Shown here: one piece after another, positions 1-6,994 of the stretch | Layout of the letters: each line of letters begins with the position of its first letter | Position numbering within the stretch: position 1 is the stretch's first letter | Assembly: GCA_040880305.1 (NCBI GenBank) | Contig: JBBDIP010000044.1 | Span: forward strand, 1-64,000 | Origin: JBBDIP01 sp040880305 | GTDB taxonomy: Bacteria > Bacillota > Sulfobacillia > Fermentithermobacillales > Fermentithermobacillaceae | Length of the DNA: 64,000 nt | Direction: 5' to 3' | Notes under the pieces: model-generated | Seen by the model: the letters and a program-made list of their open reading frames with translations, nothing else | Databases searched by the model: none | Told to the model about the DNA's origin: nothing | Position numbers and translations under genes: made by a program

Positions 1-2
1 GT

Positions 3-275
3 TTGGACCACATAGTCAAGAACCGCGCCCTGGGCGTCATCACCGGCGAGGTCGGTGCAGGAAAGTCCACCGCGGTGCGGGCGCTCTCAGCCCGCCTGGA
101 CCCCATCCGTTTCAGCGACTCCGCCATCGCCCAGATCTACTCCATATCCAGGGGGATCCCGCGGGTCATCAACAACCTCTGCACCGCCTGCCTCCTGGAC
201 GTCATGGCCCAGGGCGGACAGATGGTCGACGTGGCCAACGTACAGCGCGTGCAACTGGACTTCGAGCAGTTGTAG
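3..275 (+). pseudogene. Remnant of ExeA/TniB-type AAA ATPase (transposition helper), internally deleted
   Basis: The reading frame enters from the left window edge; the TTG at position 3 need not be the true start. The N-terminal part carries a Walker A motif (GEVGAGKST, about residues 15-23) as in ExeA-like ATPases that accompany transposases. Directly after ALSARLDP the sequence jumps to IRFSDSAIAQIY and SRGIPRVINNLC, which is the C-terminal lid region of the same family. Walker B and sensor 1, which normally lie between, are missing, so roughly 140 residues of a family of about 270 appear to have been lost in frame. I infer a decayed mobile-element gene. No transposase is visible in the window. 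Confidence 0.7.
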
Positions 276-298
276 AGGGGATCTTACGGGTCGTCATC

Positions 299-321
299 GA
301 GGGCTCCGCCGAGGGGCCCTC
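299..321 (+). terminator. Stem-loop after the ATPase remnant
   Basis: A 9-bp stem (GAGGGCTCC pairing with GGGGCCCTC, one T-G wobble) with a 5-base loop lies 24 bases after the stop of the ATPase remnant and is followed by GTTTCCTTC. It resembles an intrinsic terminator with a weak T tract. Confidence 0.45.
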
Positions 322-374
322 GTTTCCTTCAGCAACCGGCAGCAGTCAAACCGACATCTACTCCGAGCGTTCCG

Positions 375-731
375 TCAGCGCCATGCAATTCGGGCGCTTC
401 GCCGACAAACAGCGTGAGCGCCAACACCATAGCTGCCGACGATAGCAACGACCTTCTTCTGGTCGATGAGCCTGGTCACCGCGTTGGCGGCCTCGGCCTT
501 GTCGGTTTTGTTGTCTTCTAGGTACAAGCGTACCTTCTTGCCCAGTACCTCTGGATACATTTCGTTGGCCAGCTGGATGCCCTCCCAGGTCATCTGGCCG
601 CCTGCCGCCGAGCTGCCGGTAATTGGCTCGTAGACCCCTATGTTGATCTCGTCAGCGCCGGCGCATCCCGAAAAGAGCGGAGTGAGGACCAAAAGGAGCA
701 CCAGAAGCGCGAGGATCCTGACAGTGCGCAT
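375..731 (-). pseudogene. Truncated branched-chain amino acid ABC transporter substrate-binding lipoprotein (LivK-like)
   Basis: The protein starts with a lipoprotein signal: a basic start, a leucine-rich core and a lipobox ending LFSGC, with Cys at about residue 22. It continues with the start of a periplasmic binding fold typical of LivK-type proteins (INIGVYEPITGSSAAGG, then ANEMYPEVLGKKV and AIVGSYGVG). After about 103 residues the similarity stops and the frame ends in an unrelated tail (HAVCRRSARIAWR). Family members are about 380 residues, so most of the gene is missing. The remaining side toward position 276 shows no continuation in any frame that I recognise. No permease or ATPase partner is present. 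I read it as a dead remnant. Confidence 0.7.
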
Positions 732-967
732 GCTAATCCTCCCATCTCTGTGATTCCCGTTAGACGCAACAATGGAGCGACCGCAAACTACCGGATGCCG
801 GGCCTCGCCCCCTTCCCTGTGAAGTGGTAACCATCTGTTGGCTAAATTTGGATGGGCGTGGCAGTATACCTGCCAAACATATGTTTCACTGCCAGAATTA
901 GCCAGCGCATCGCTGTTTCAAAGTTTCAGATTATTGGTGGGAGGACTGTGCGTACTTTTTGGCGGAA

Positions 968-997
968 ATTTAGTGCTAACATTTGATAGCACTAAAT
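968..997. repeat. 11-bp perfect inverted repeat
   Basis: ATTTAGTGCTA (968-978) and TAGCACTAAAT (987-997) form a perfect 11-bp inverted repeat around an 8-base centre. It stands out as AT-rich in a GC-rich region. It could be an operator or the end of a lost mobile element; there is no T tract to make it a good terminator. Confidence 0.6.
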
Positions 998-1090
998 CTG
1001 GCGGCAAAAGGACATACACTGCTCGGGGCGCCGACGAGGCGCGAAGGCGTCCCGGGAAATGCTGCTCGGAGCGCGAAACGAATTATGAAG

Positions 1091-1116
1091 AACCCCGGGG
1101 TGTAGTCCCCGGGGTT
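1091..1116 (-). terminator. Perfect 10-bp stem-loop after the rubrerythrin operon
   Basis: AACCCCGGGG and CCCCGGGGTT form a 10-bp stem with loop TGTAGT, 25 bases beyond the stop of the leftward gene at 1142. It is a plausible transcription end for the rubrerythrin operon, though the T tract on that strand is poor. Confidence 0.55.
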
Positions 1117-1141
1117 CAAACTCGGTCCTACGAACTCATCC

Positions 1142-2452
1142 CTACGAAACTCTGGTCAGGACCCAGTTGCCGTCCTTGACCGACAGCGAGAACCTGGCTC
1201 CGCACTTCGGGCATGCCTTCTGGGCGTTGTCCTGCGGGCCGGCTCCGTAGTCCAGTTCCCACCCGCAAACCGGGCAAAAGAACAGGGCGGGGTACTGGCC
1301 CTTTTCCAGAGACTCGACTACCTCTTTAAAGATGTTGACGTGGCCCATCTCGGACCGCGCCTGCTCCGTAAAGACTTCTCGGAGCGCGGGGTCGCCGGTC
1401 TCCTTCGCGAACTGCGCGTAGGTGGCCCGGGCGACCTCCTCAAACTCCCAGTTCAGTGTCATGTGCAAGAGGGTGCTGAGGAAGCCCTTGGCGCCGACCC
1501 CGCCCAGCTTCTCCTGCAGCCTGCCGTCCAGGTAGCGAAGAGCGCTGTCCACGTGGTCGCCCTCGGTCCGCATCACGCCCTCCAGCATCGCGGCAAGCCT
1601 GGGGTTGTTCATCTCGCCGATCTGGTACTGGTAGCGCCGGTTGGCGCCGTACTCAAGGTTCAGCGCGGCGATGACGTTGTTCCAGTCAACGTCGTCCACG
1701 AATTCGTCGGGCTTCGCCCTATTCGCCCTGTAGTAGCCATAGGTGATGGCCTCGGTGCCCTTCAGGGCGCCGCCGCCAACAACGTCGGCGACGTACAGAG
1801 TGTGGGTGCCGACGTCAACGCTCATTTCGGGGCGGACCTGGCATTCCAGGTAGGCTACGCCATCTGGTATCACCGGGCACCCGACCTTGGGCGACAAGGT
1901 GAACTGCAAGCCGGCGAACTTGTCGACGTCGCGGCCCGACTGAAAGCCAAAGCGCTTCACATGCTTCATGTTGCCTTTGCCCAGAATCGTTACGGTAAGG
2001 ATCTTGCTGGCCTCGATGTAGTCATGGGTGAGGTTAAGCTTGTTGATCCCGATGGCCACACGTGCAGGCTCGGACGTTACCTGGAACACGGTGTTGCAGG
2101 TCTGTGCGTTGAACTTGTCGCCATTCTTGGAGCTGACCACGAACATCCCGTAGGAAATGGCGAAAAGGCCGGCTTTGGCGTCGTCCTTGGGCCGGTCGAT
2201 GGGGGCCACGGGAGCCGCGGACGGCTTAGACGGAGCCGACGGAATACCGCCGACAGGTGATGAGGCAAAGCCGGCTGATGATGAGACGAGGCCGGCGGCA
2301 ACGCCAGACACGGGGTTGGCGGACACGGCCTTGGCGGGCTCGGAGGCCTCTTCGACAAACGCGCTACTTGGGGCGCCGCAGACCGGGCATTTCTCGGGTG
2401 GCGTGGGCCCTTCGTGTATGTAGCCGCATACGGTGCAGCGCCACTTTTTCAT
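1142..2452 (-). CDS. Rubredoxin-flavin reductase-rubrerythrin fusion protein
   Basis: A 436-residue protein with several redox modules in one chain. Residues 1-33 are rubredoxin-like (CTVCGY and CPVCGAP). An alanine/proline-rich linker follows. About residues 90-250 resemble the FMN-binding flavin reductase domain found in high-molecular-weight rubredoxins (ISYGMFVVSSKNGDKFNAQT). About 258-390 are ferritin-like, with helices carrying E..H pairs (EGDHVDS, EFEEVARATY, EMGHVNIF). The end has two CPxCG motifs (FCPVCGWEL, CPKCGARF). Known relatives move electrons from NAD(P)H through FMN and rubredoxin to O2 or peroxide reductases. I infer a self-contained oxygen or peroxide scavenger in the cytoplasm. 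Its start overlaps the rubrerythrin stop by one base, so the two are translationally coupled. Confidence 0.85.
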   Translation of the reverse strand: MKKWRCTVCGYIHEGPTPPEKCPVCGAPSSAFVEEASEPAKAVSANPVSGVAAGLVSSSAGFASSPVGGIPSAPSKPSAAPVAPIDRPKDDAKAGLFAISYGMFVVSSKNGDKFNAQTCNTVFQVTSEPARVAIGINKLNLTHDYIEASKILTVTILGKGNMKHVKRFGFQSGRDVDKFAGLQFTLSPKVGCPVIPDGVAYLECQVRPEMSVDVGTHTLYVADVVGGGALKGTEAITYGYYRANRAKPDEFVDDVDWNNVIAALNLEYGANRRYQYQIGEMNNPRLAAMLEGVMRTEGDHVDSALRYLDGRLQEKLGGVGAKGFLSTLLHMTLNWEFEEVARATYAQFAKETGDPALREVFTEQARSEMGHVNIFKEVVESLEKGQYPALFFCPVCGWELDYGAGPQDNAQKACPKCGARFSLSVKDGNWVLTRVS

Positions 2453-2985
2453 CAGTAGTTCTCACAGTGGATCTCGAAGAAGGCCTTGGGGTGCGCGCAG
2501 AACGGGCACTCCTCGGGGGCCTCGGATCCGTGATGGACGTACCCGCAGTTGCGGCAATGCCACTCGGTGTCCTGGGGGCGGTTGAACACGGCGCCTTCGT
2601 TGACCCGCGCCAGGAGTTTGCGATACCGCTGCTCGTGACATTCCTCAATCTCGGCTACCTCGGTGAACAGCCGCGCAAGATCCTCGAAACCTTCTTTAGC
2701 GGCGGTCTCGGCGAAGCCCTTGTACATGCTGGTCCACTCGTAGTTCTCGCCCGCCGCGGCTTCCTCAAGGTTCTTTGGGGTATCGGCGATGAGGCCCAGC
2801 TTCTTGGCCCACATCTTGGCGTGTTCCTTCTCGTTGTTTGCCGTCTCCTCGAAGATGGCGGCGATCTGCTGGTAACCCTGAGACCGGGCTACGCTTGAGA
2901 AGAACGTGTACTTGTTACGGGCTTGGGACTCGCCGGCAAACGCGGCGTAAAGGTTCTTTTCAGTCTGACTCCCCTTGAGTTCCAT
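2452..2985 (-). CDS. rbr: Rubrerythrin
   Basis: A 177-residue diiron peroxidase that reduces hydrogen peroxide in anaerobes. The N-terminal ferritin-like four-helix domain shows the expected metal ligands (FAGESQARN, EETANNEKEHAK, EVAEIEECHEQRY). The C-terminal rubredoxin domain has two CxxC-type pairs (CRNCGYVHHG and CPFCAHPKAFF). I chose the ATG at 2985 because GGAGGTG lies 6 bases upstream; an in-frame GTG at 3000 lies inside that region and is less likely. It is the first gene of a two-gene leftward operon with the fusion protein at 1142-2452. Confidence 0.93.
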   Translation of the reverse strand: MELKGSQTEKNLYAAFAGESQARNKYTFFSSVARSQGYQQIAAIFEETANNEKEHAKMWAKKLGLIADTPKNLEEAAAGENYEWTSMYKGFAETAAKEGFEDLARLFTEVAEIEECHEQRYRKLLARVNEGAVFNRPQDTEWHCRNCGYVHHGSEAPEECPFCAHPKAFFEIHCENY

Positions 2986-3002
2986 GGAAAGCACCTCCAC
3001 AT

Positions 3003-3018
3003 GTTGGTCACGACCAAC
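3003..3018. promoter_or_regulatory. Inverted repeat upstream of rubrerythrin
   Basis: GTTGGTC and GACCAAC form a perfect 7-bp inverted repeat with a 2-base centre, 18 bases upstream of the rbr start and just before its ribosome binding site. Its place suits an operator for a redox-responsive repressor, but it does not match a binding site I can name. Confidence 0.35.
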
Positions 3019-3066
3019 TGTACTGTATCCCTGGCCATCTTGGAAGAAGTCGACATGTGTAAATTC

Positions 3067-4338
3067 CTATTTACCTCTTTCCCTGGGGATGGCCAAGGCA
3101 TACAGGGGGAGCTGCAAAGAGAAGAGGATGATTACCGCGACCCACGACCAGAAGGAGCTGAACTTGTAGCCAATACCCGCGGCGATGGAGCCCAGCGCCA
3201 TGCCCGTGTTCTGAAGACTCATCTGGAGCCCTGCGAAGGTCGCCCGGTCCTTGTCGCCCACAGCCTCCATGTAGACGGCGCTGACCGCGGGTGAGGATAT
3301 GTTGCCTGCCATTGTAATGAGGAAGAGGATGGCCAGGAGTTGCCACAACGCGTTGACGGCAAATATGCCGACCATGAGCAGAGGGAAGATGGCGCCCGAT
3401 ACGAGGACTACGCCACGCCGGCCCCTAAGGTCGGCAATCCTGCCTCCGATGAGCAGCACCAGCATGGTGCCCATAGCGCCGACAGCCTGTGAGGCTGAGA
3501 CGGTCGCGTAGGCAGATGAGAAGCGGTCCATTATCATGAACGGCAAGAGGATGTTGGTAGCGCCGTTGGCAAGGCCGTTTGTGAGAGATGAAGCCAGAAG
3601 AGCCGACAGCGTTACGGGACGGTTCTCCTTGAACATGCGGGAAATCCGCTTGCCCACCGTCTCGCGCGCCGGGGGCGCGATGATCTCGACGACGGGCGTC
3701 ACAGATTCTGCCTCCTTGGCGGCGGGCTCCACCTGTGTCCCGTCCCTCAGGGGGACGGCAATGGCTACCGCGACGCACGCCAGAAGTAGTCCGGTGCCGA
3801 ACGAAGCCATGACCCCGAAGCGGTCAGCGAGGAAGCCTGCCAGAAGGGGAGCGACGACCGATGCGGCCTGCGCAGCAGTCTGGTAGAGCCCGTACAACGT
3901 GGCCCTATTCTCCCTGCGGGTATGGGATGCGAAGATGGCCGACTGGGCCGGCGTCTGTACGGAAGCAAGACCTCGCACCGCTGAGATCAGCACCAGACCG
4001 GCATAGCTCCTGGTCACCATGAGCAGACCCACTGCCGCGCAACGGAACAGCTGTCCCGCGACGTAGAGTTTCTTTCGTCCCAGGTTGTCCGCCATAAACC
4101 CTGCGCCAACGGCGACCAAGGCGCCGACTACTTGGAGGACCGAGGTCAACGCTCCCGCCACCTCGGACCCGTAGCCCAAACTTCGGTAGTACGGCATAAG
4201 CAGTGAGGCGTAGAAATTGACCGCGGTTATCTCCACGAAGCCGATGAGGATTAGCCTGCGCAAGTCTCCCGAGAGGGCCGTCCAAGCGGATGATAGCGCT
4301 GTTGTGAGGCTGCGGAGGGACCGCGAATTCGTTGTCAT
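3067..4338 (-). CDS. Major facilitator superfamily transporter
   Basis: A 423-residue polytopic membrane protein with about twelve hydrophobic segments in two halves, separated by a charged loop near residues 205-235. The conserved MFS loop after the second segment is visible as MADNLGRKKLY, and its second-half counterpart as GGRIADLRGRRG. These fix the superfamily but not the substrate; drug or metabolite efflux is the usual guess for this type. I prefer the ATG at 4338, with GGGGG 9 bases upstream, over the ATG at 4347 that abuts that run. It is transcribed leftward from its own promoter and ends 82 bases before the rubrerythrin start. Confidence 0.85.
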   Translation of the reverse strand: MTTNSRSLRSLTTALSSAWTALSGDLRRLILIGFVEITAVNFYASLLMPYYRSLGYGSEVAGALTSVLQVVGALVAVGAGFMADNLGRKKLYVAGQLFRCAAVGLLMVTRSYAGLVLISAVRGLASVQTPAQSAIFASHTRRENRATLYGLYQTAAQAASVVAPLLAGFLADRFGVMASFGTGLLLACVAVAIAVPLRDGTQVEPAAKEAESVTPVVEIIAPPARETVGKRISRMFKENRPVTLSALLASSLTNGLANGATNILLPFMIMDRFSSAYATVSASQAVGAMGTMLVLLIGGRIADLRGRRGVVLVSGAIFPLLMVGIFAVNALWQLLAILFLITMAGNISSPAVSAVYMEAVGDKDRATFAGLQMSLQNTGMALGSIAAGIGYKFSSFWSWVAVIILFSLQLPLYALAIPRERGK

Positions 4339-4382
4339 GGAAACCATCCCCCAGGTGATAGAGAGACTTCAATGTCATGGTT

Positions 4383-4414
4383 AATATAGTTCACGTAAAC
4401 ATTAACGTTGTCAA
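4383..4414 (-). promoter_or_regulatory. Promoter of the MFS gene with overlapping palindrome
   Basis: On the minus strand a perfect -35 box TTGACA (4409-4414) is followed by AACTAT at 17 bases (4386-4391) or TATATT at 20 bases (4383-4388). The spacer holds a 16-bp imperfect palindrome (4393-4408, ACGT at both ends, 12 of 16 positions symmetric). A repressor bound there would block the promoter. Confidence 0.5.
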
Positions 4415-4486
4415 TAGATGTTGCAAATGCATCCGCCAGTCAACATAACGCACCATCGTTCATAACATGGGGCGGAGGTGACCATA

Positions 4487-4807
4487 ATGCTTCTTTCGTT
4501 CTTCCTCATTGCGGCTGTCCTGATAGAGAGCCTGACCGGGATCGTGAAGACCACGCTTACCGGTTTCGGCGTGAAGCTGACCGCGTGGGCCGACCAGACT
4601 ATCAGCATCGTCATGGCCCTGGCTCTCAGCGTGATGGGCAGGATCAACTTCTTTGCGGTCGTATCCGAAGTGGTCGGCATGGAATTCGATTTCCCCGTGG
4701 CGTTCGGCATCGTTCTTTCGGCCCTTATACTCGCGAGAGGCAGCAATGCCGTGCACGACCTGCTCAAGTCCCTGAACCCGGGCGTCAACCAGATGAGGAT
4801 CTGGTAG
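4487..4807 (+). CDS. Small membrane protein of unknown function
   Basis: A 106-residue protein with three hydrophobic segments: near the start (LLSFFLIAAVLIESLTG), in the middle (TISIVMALALSVMGRINFF) and late (VAFGIVLSALILARG), followed by NAVHDLLKSLNPG. Size and pattern recall holin-like or phage-derived small membrane proteins common in Bacillota, but I cannot name it. The ATG at 4487 has GGAGGTG 7 bases upstream; the in-frame GTG at 4478 is part of that site. It lies 90 bases ahead of glpX in the same direction and may share its transcript. Confidence 0.7.
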   Translation: MLLSFFLIAAVLIESLTGIVKTTLTGFGVKLTAWADQTISIVMALALSVMGRINFFAVVSEVVGMEFDFPVAFGIVLSALILARGSNAVHDLLKSLNPGVNQMRIW

Positions 4808-4847
4808 CGGGCCCCACGCTGTTCCGCCGGACCTCGCAGGTGGTACT

Positions 4848-4875
4848 ATTGGAAGTGAGGATGGTCTCTTCCAAT
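4848..4875. promoter_or_regulatory. Inverted repeat upstream of glpX
   Basis: ATTGGAAG and CTTCCAAT form an 8-bp perfect inverted repeat with a 12-base loop, extendable with mismatches to about 11 of 14 pairs. It lies 23 bases before the glpX start. It could be an operator or an RNA hairpin acting on glpX. Confidence 0.35.
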
Positions 4876-4897
4876 ACTGCCTGCGGGGTGTCGCCGA

Positions 4898-5872
4898 ATG
4901 AGTGACCAGATCGAACGAGAGCTGGCTTTAGAGTTCGTGAGAGTGACCGAGGCAGCTGCCCTTGCTTGCGGCAGGCTCATGGGCACCGGTGACAAAGAGG
5001 GCTGCGACGACGCGGCCGTCACCGCCATGCGTCATGCGCTGGCCACTGTCGAGATTAGAGGGACCATCGTCATCGGTGAGGGCGAGATGGACGAAGCCCC
5101 CATGTTGTACATTGGGGAGAAGGTCGGGAGCGGCCGCGGACCCGTGGTCGACGTGGCGGTAGACCCCCTTGAAGGTACCAACGTCCTGGCTAGAGGCCTT
5201 TCGCGGGCACTGGCCGTACTGGCGGTCGCCGGAGAGGGATGTCTGCTCCACGCCCCTGACATGTACATGGACAAGCTGGCGGTTGGCCCAAGGGCTGCCG
5301 GCAAGATAGACCTGGACGCGCCAATTGAGGTGAACCTGCGCGCAGTCGCATTGAGCCTCAACCGCAACGTGGAGGACCTTGTGGTCGTGATCCTGGATCG
5401 ACCCCGCAACCAGCGACTCATCGAGGACGTCCGCAAGACCGGGGCACGCATCAAGCTGATACCCGACGGCGACCTGTCTCCCGCCGTCTCGGTTGCGTTC
5501 GATGATTCCGGCGTGGACGTGCTGGCCGGGGTTGGCGGGGCGCCCGAAGGAGTGCTGTCCGCAGCCGCCCTCAGGTGCGCCGGCGGAGAGATGCAGGGCC
5601 GGCTGTGGCCCTCAAATGGTCAAGAAGTGGAGCGGGCCGCCCTCATGGGCATTCGCGACATTCGTCAGAAGCTGACCATGGACGACCTGGTAAAGGGGGA
5701 CGACGTGGTCTTTGCCGCGACGGGCGTTACAGATGGCGAATTACTGGAAGGCGTGCGCTACTCGGGGCCGACCGCCCGCACTCACTCCCTCGTGATGCGC
5801 GGGACTACCGGGACGGTGCGCTTCATCGAGGCTCTCCATCGCCTCGACAAAAAGCGTTCCCGGGAACGCTGA
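4898..5872 (+). CDS. glpX: Fructose-1,6-bisphosphatase class II (GlpX)
   Basis: A 324-residue enzyme that hydrolyses fructose 1,6-bisphosphate to fructose 6-phosphate in gluconeogenesis, using metal ions. GlpX signatures are present in order: GTIVIGEGEMDEAPMLYIG near residues 54-72, a metal site DVAVDPLEGTN near 85-95, a GDLSPA motif, and GVGGAPEGV near 212-220. Length matches the family (about 320). The ATG at 4898 has only a weak GGGGTG site. The last codons contain an 18-bp perfect palindrome (5853-5870), so the reading frame ends inside a potential hairpin. With the glucan genes elsewhere in the window, it fits sugar phosphate supply for storage polymer. Confidence 0.93.
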   Translation: MSDQIERELALEFVRVTEAAALACGRLMGTGDKEGCDDAAVTAMRHALATVEIRGTIVIGEGEMDEAPMLYIGEKVGSGRGPVVDVAVDPLEGTNVLARGLSRALAVLAVAGEGCLLHAPDMYMDKLAVGPRAAGKIDLDAPIEVNLRAVALSLNRNVEDLVVVILDRPRNQRLIEDVRKTGARIKLIPDGDLSPAVSVAFDDSGVDVLAGVGGAPEGVLSAAALRCAGGEMQGRLWPSNGQEVERAALMGIRDIRQKLTMDDLVKGDDVVFAATGVTDGELLEGVRYSGPTARTHSLVMRGTTGTVRFIEALHRLDKKRSRER

Positions 5873-5942
5873 CCGCGCCCCGGGAACCGGATCCTGACAT
5901 CGAAGAGTCAGTGGCTTAACAATCGGAAGCAGAATGTCTCTC

Positions 5943-6003
5943 GGCAAGGGCTACGCCCTTGCCTGCGACGCGGCAAAAGCTCCGCTGTCGCTCTGCTTTT
6001 GCC
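5943..6003. terminator. Two stem-loops between convergent genes
   Basis: Two adjacent hairpins lie between glpX and the convergent nitroreductase gene: a 9-bp stem GGCAAGGGC/GCCCTTGCC (5943-5963) and a 9-bp stem GGCAAAAGC/GCTTTTGCC (5972-6003) that runs into the nitroreductase stop. They can end transcription from both sides. Confidence 0.6.
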
Positions 6004-6497
6004 TACCACCTGTCGACCGGGAATAGCTCCTCTTTGGTCTTCCTGGGCCGCATGGCGCCTTCAGTGGCGGGCACGCCCAACGGCAAGAGGCACACGACTG
6101 TCACGCCTTCGGGGATGCCCAAGACTTCCTTGACCTTCTCCTCGGAAAAAGCCCCTATCCAGCAGGTGCCCAAGCCCAGACTGGTCGCGGCGAGGGTCAT
6201 GTGGTCCAGAGCGATCGCCACGTCTACGGGTGAGTAGCGCCGTCCAGGATTAGTGGCGCATCCGACGATGACCACTCCTGCGTCGCCCACGAAAGATTGG
6301 TTGTTGCAGGCGGGAACTAAGGCCTTCCTGGTCGCCTCATCTTTCACCACTACAAACTTGTACTCCTGACGGTTTCCGGCCGTGGGCGATATCCGGGCAG
6401 CCTCAAGCACCTTTGCCAGGGACTCCTCGGGCACCGCCTCGTTCTTGTACGCCCGGATTGACCGCCTCTTAGCGATGGCTTCAAATACCTCCACCAT
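6003..6497 (-). CDS. Nitroreductase family FMN enzyme
   Basis: A 164-residue short nitroreductase-fold protein, expected to bind FMN and use NAD(P)H. The N-terminal FMN loop is clear (AKRRSIRAYKNEAVPEE), followed by ARISPTAGNRQEYKF and the C-terminal LGLGTCWIGAF and LPLGVPAT motifs. The physiological substrate cannot be told from sequence; family members reduce quinones, nitro compounds or act in cofactor chemistry. I chose the ATG at 6497 with GGAGAGGAG just upstream rather than the GTG at 6503. It follows the thioesterase and molybdopterin genes in the same direction after a 71-base gap and may be read with them. Confidence 0.88.
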   Translation of the reverse strand: MVEVFEAIAKRRSIRAYKNEAVPEESLAKVLEAARISPTAGNRQEYKFVVVKDEATRKALVPACNNQSFVGDAGVVIVGCATNPGRRYSPVDVAIALDHMTLAATSLGLGTCWIGAFSEEKVKEVLGIPEGVTVVCLLPLGVPATEGAMRPRKTKEELFPVDRW

Positions 6498-6568
6498 ACC
6501 CACTCCTCTCCACGAATATCACATGAATGTTCGACAGAGATGGTGGGCGATCCTTCCAAGAAAGGGAG

Positions 6569-6994
6569 TCACTCGCCCTGTGGAATCCCTAGTTCCTTTC
6601 GCTGACTTTCGGACAGCACCAGGAAGCGGCTCTCGGCAACAGCCACCACCGAACCGTCGGGACGCAGCACTTCTCCTATCGTTTCCACGACGCGCCTCGT
6701 GACCCGCACAGGGCGAGCCCGGACTAGGAGCCGTTCACCAGGGGCCGCGGCTTTCCGGAATTCCAGCTTCATGCTCGCGGTCACGGCGGAGCGTCCTTCG
6801 CCGAAGATGACGTAACTCGAGACTTCGTCCAGCGCGGTCGCCAGGACCCCTCCATGGACCACCCCGGGCCAGCCGCAGTGGTAGTCCTGGGGGAGGAACT
6901 CGGACTGCCACCAGCCGTCTGCGCGGTTGAGATGGAGGTGAAGCCCGTAGGGGTTGTCGCTCCCACACCCGAAGCACATGGGATACGCCCTCAT
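6569..6994 (-). CDS. PaaI-type hotdog-fold thioesterase
   Basis: A 141-residue single hotdog domain of the acyl-CoA thioesterase (4HBT/PaaI) group. The motif HGGVLATALDEVSSY near residues 47-61 is the helix-and-catalytic-acid region, preceded by a CFGCGSDNPYGLHL start that is common in this subgroup. The substrate is probably an aromatic or medium acyl-CoA, by family only. The ATG at 6994 overlaps the upstream stop as ATGA, so translation is coupled to the MOSC-MogA gene; a GTG-type upstream start at 7012 is less likely. Its place as the last gene of a molybdopterin operon has no obvious biochemical reason. Confidence 0.85.
   Translation of the reverse strand: MRAYPMCFGCGSDNPYGLHLHLNRADGWWQSEFLPQDYHCGWPGVVHGGVLATALDEVSSYVIFGEGRSAVTASMKLEFRKAAAPGERLLVRARPVRVTRRVVETIGEVLRPDGSVVAVAESRFLVLSESQRKELGIPQGE

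Larger units (their letters stand above)
732..1141. other. Intergenic stretch, AT-richer, with inverted repeats
   Basis: No gene that I can support. The frame open at 838-1179 has no ribosome binding site and no family resemblance. The stretch about 830-1010 is AT-richer than its surroundings and contains a 12-bp palindrome (AAACATATGTTT, 875-886), a 7-bp inverted repeat (TGGCAGT 859-865, ACTGCCA 888-894) and an 11-bp perfect inverted repeat (968-997). The left part should hold whatever promoter served the truncated lipoprotein gene. Confidence 0.5.

Noticed and set aside
1091..1130. tRNA-like arm (GGTTCAAACTC next to a GC stem)
   Set aside because: No acceptor stem or anticodon arm can be formed; it is a simple stem-loop. 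I saw no tRNA or rRNA gene anywhere in the window.
838..1179. 113-codon frame in the intergenic stretch
   Set aside because: No ribosome binding site, no recognisable family, and it crosses the inverted repeats and a stem-loop.
1340..2260. 306-codon frame on the plus strand
   Set aside because: It lies antisense to the rubredoxin fusion gene, whose domains are clear; a GC-rich shadow frame.
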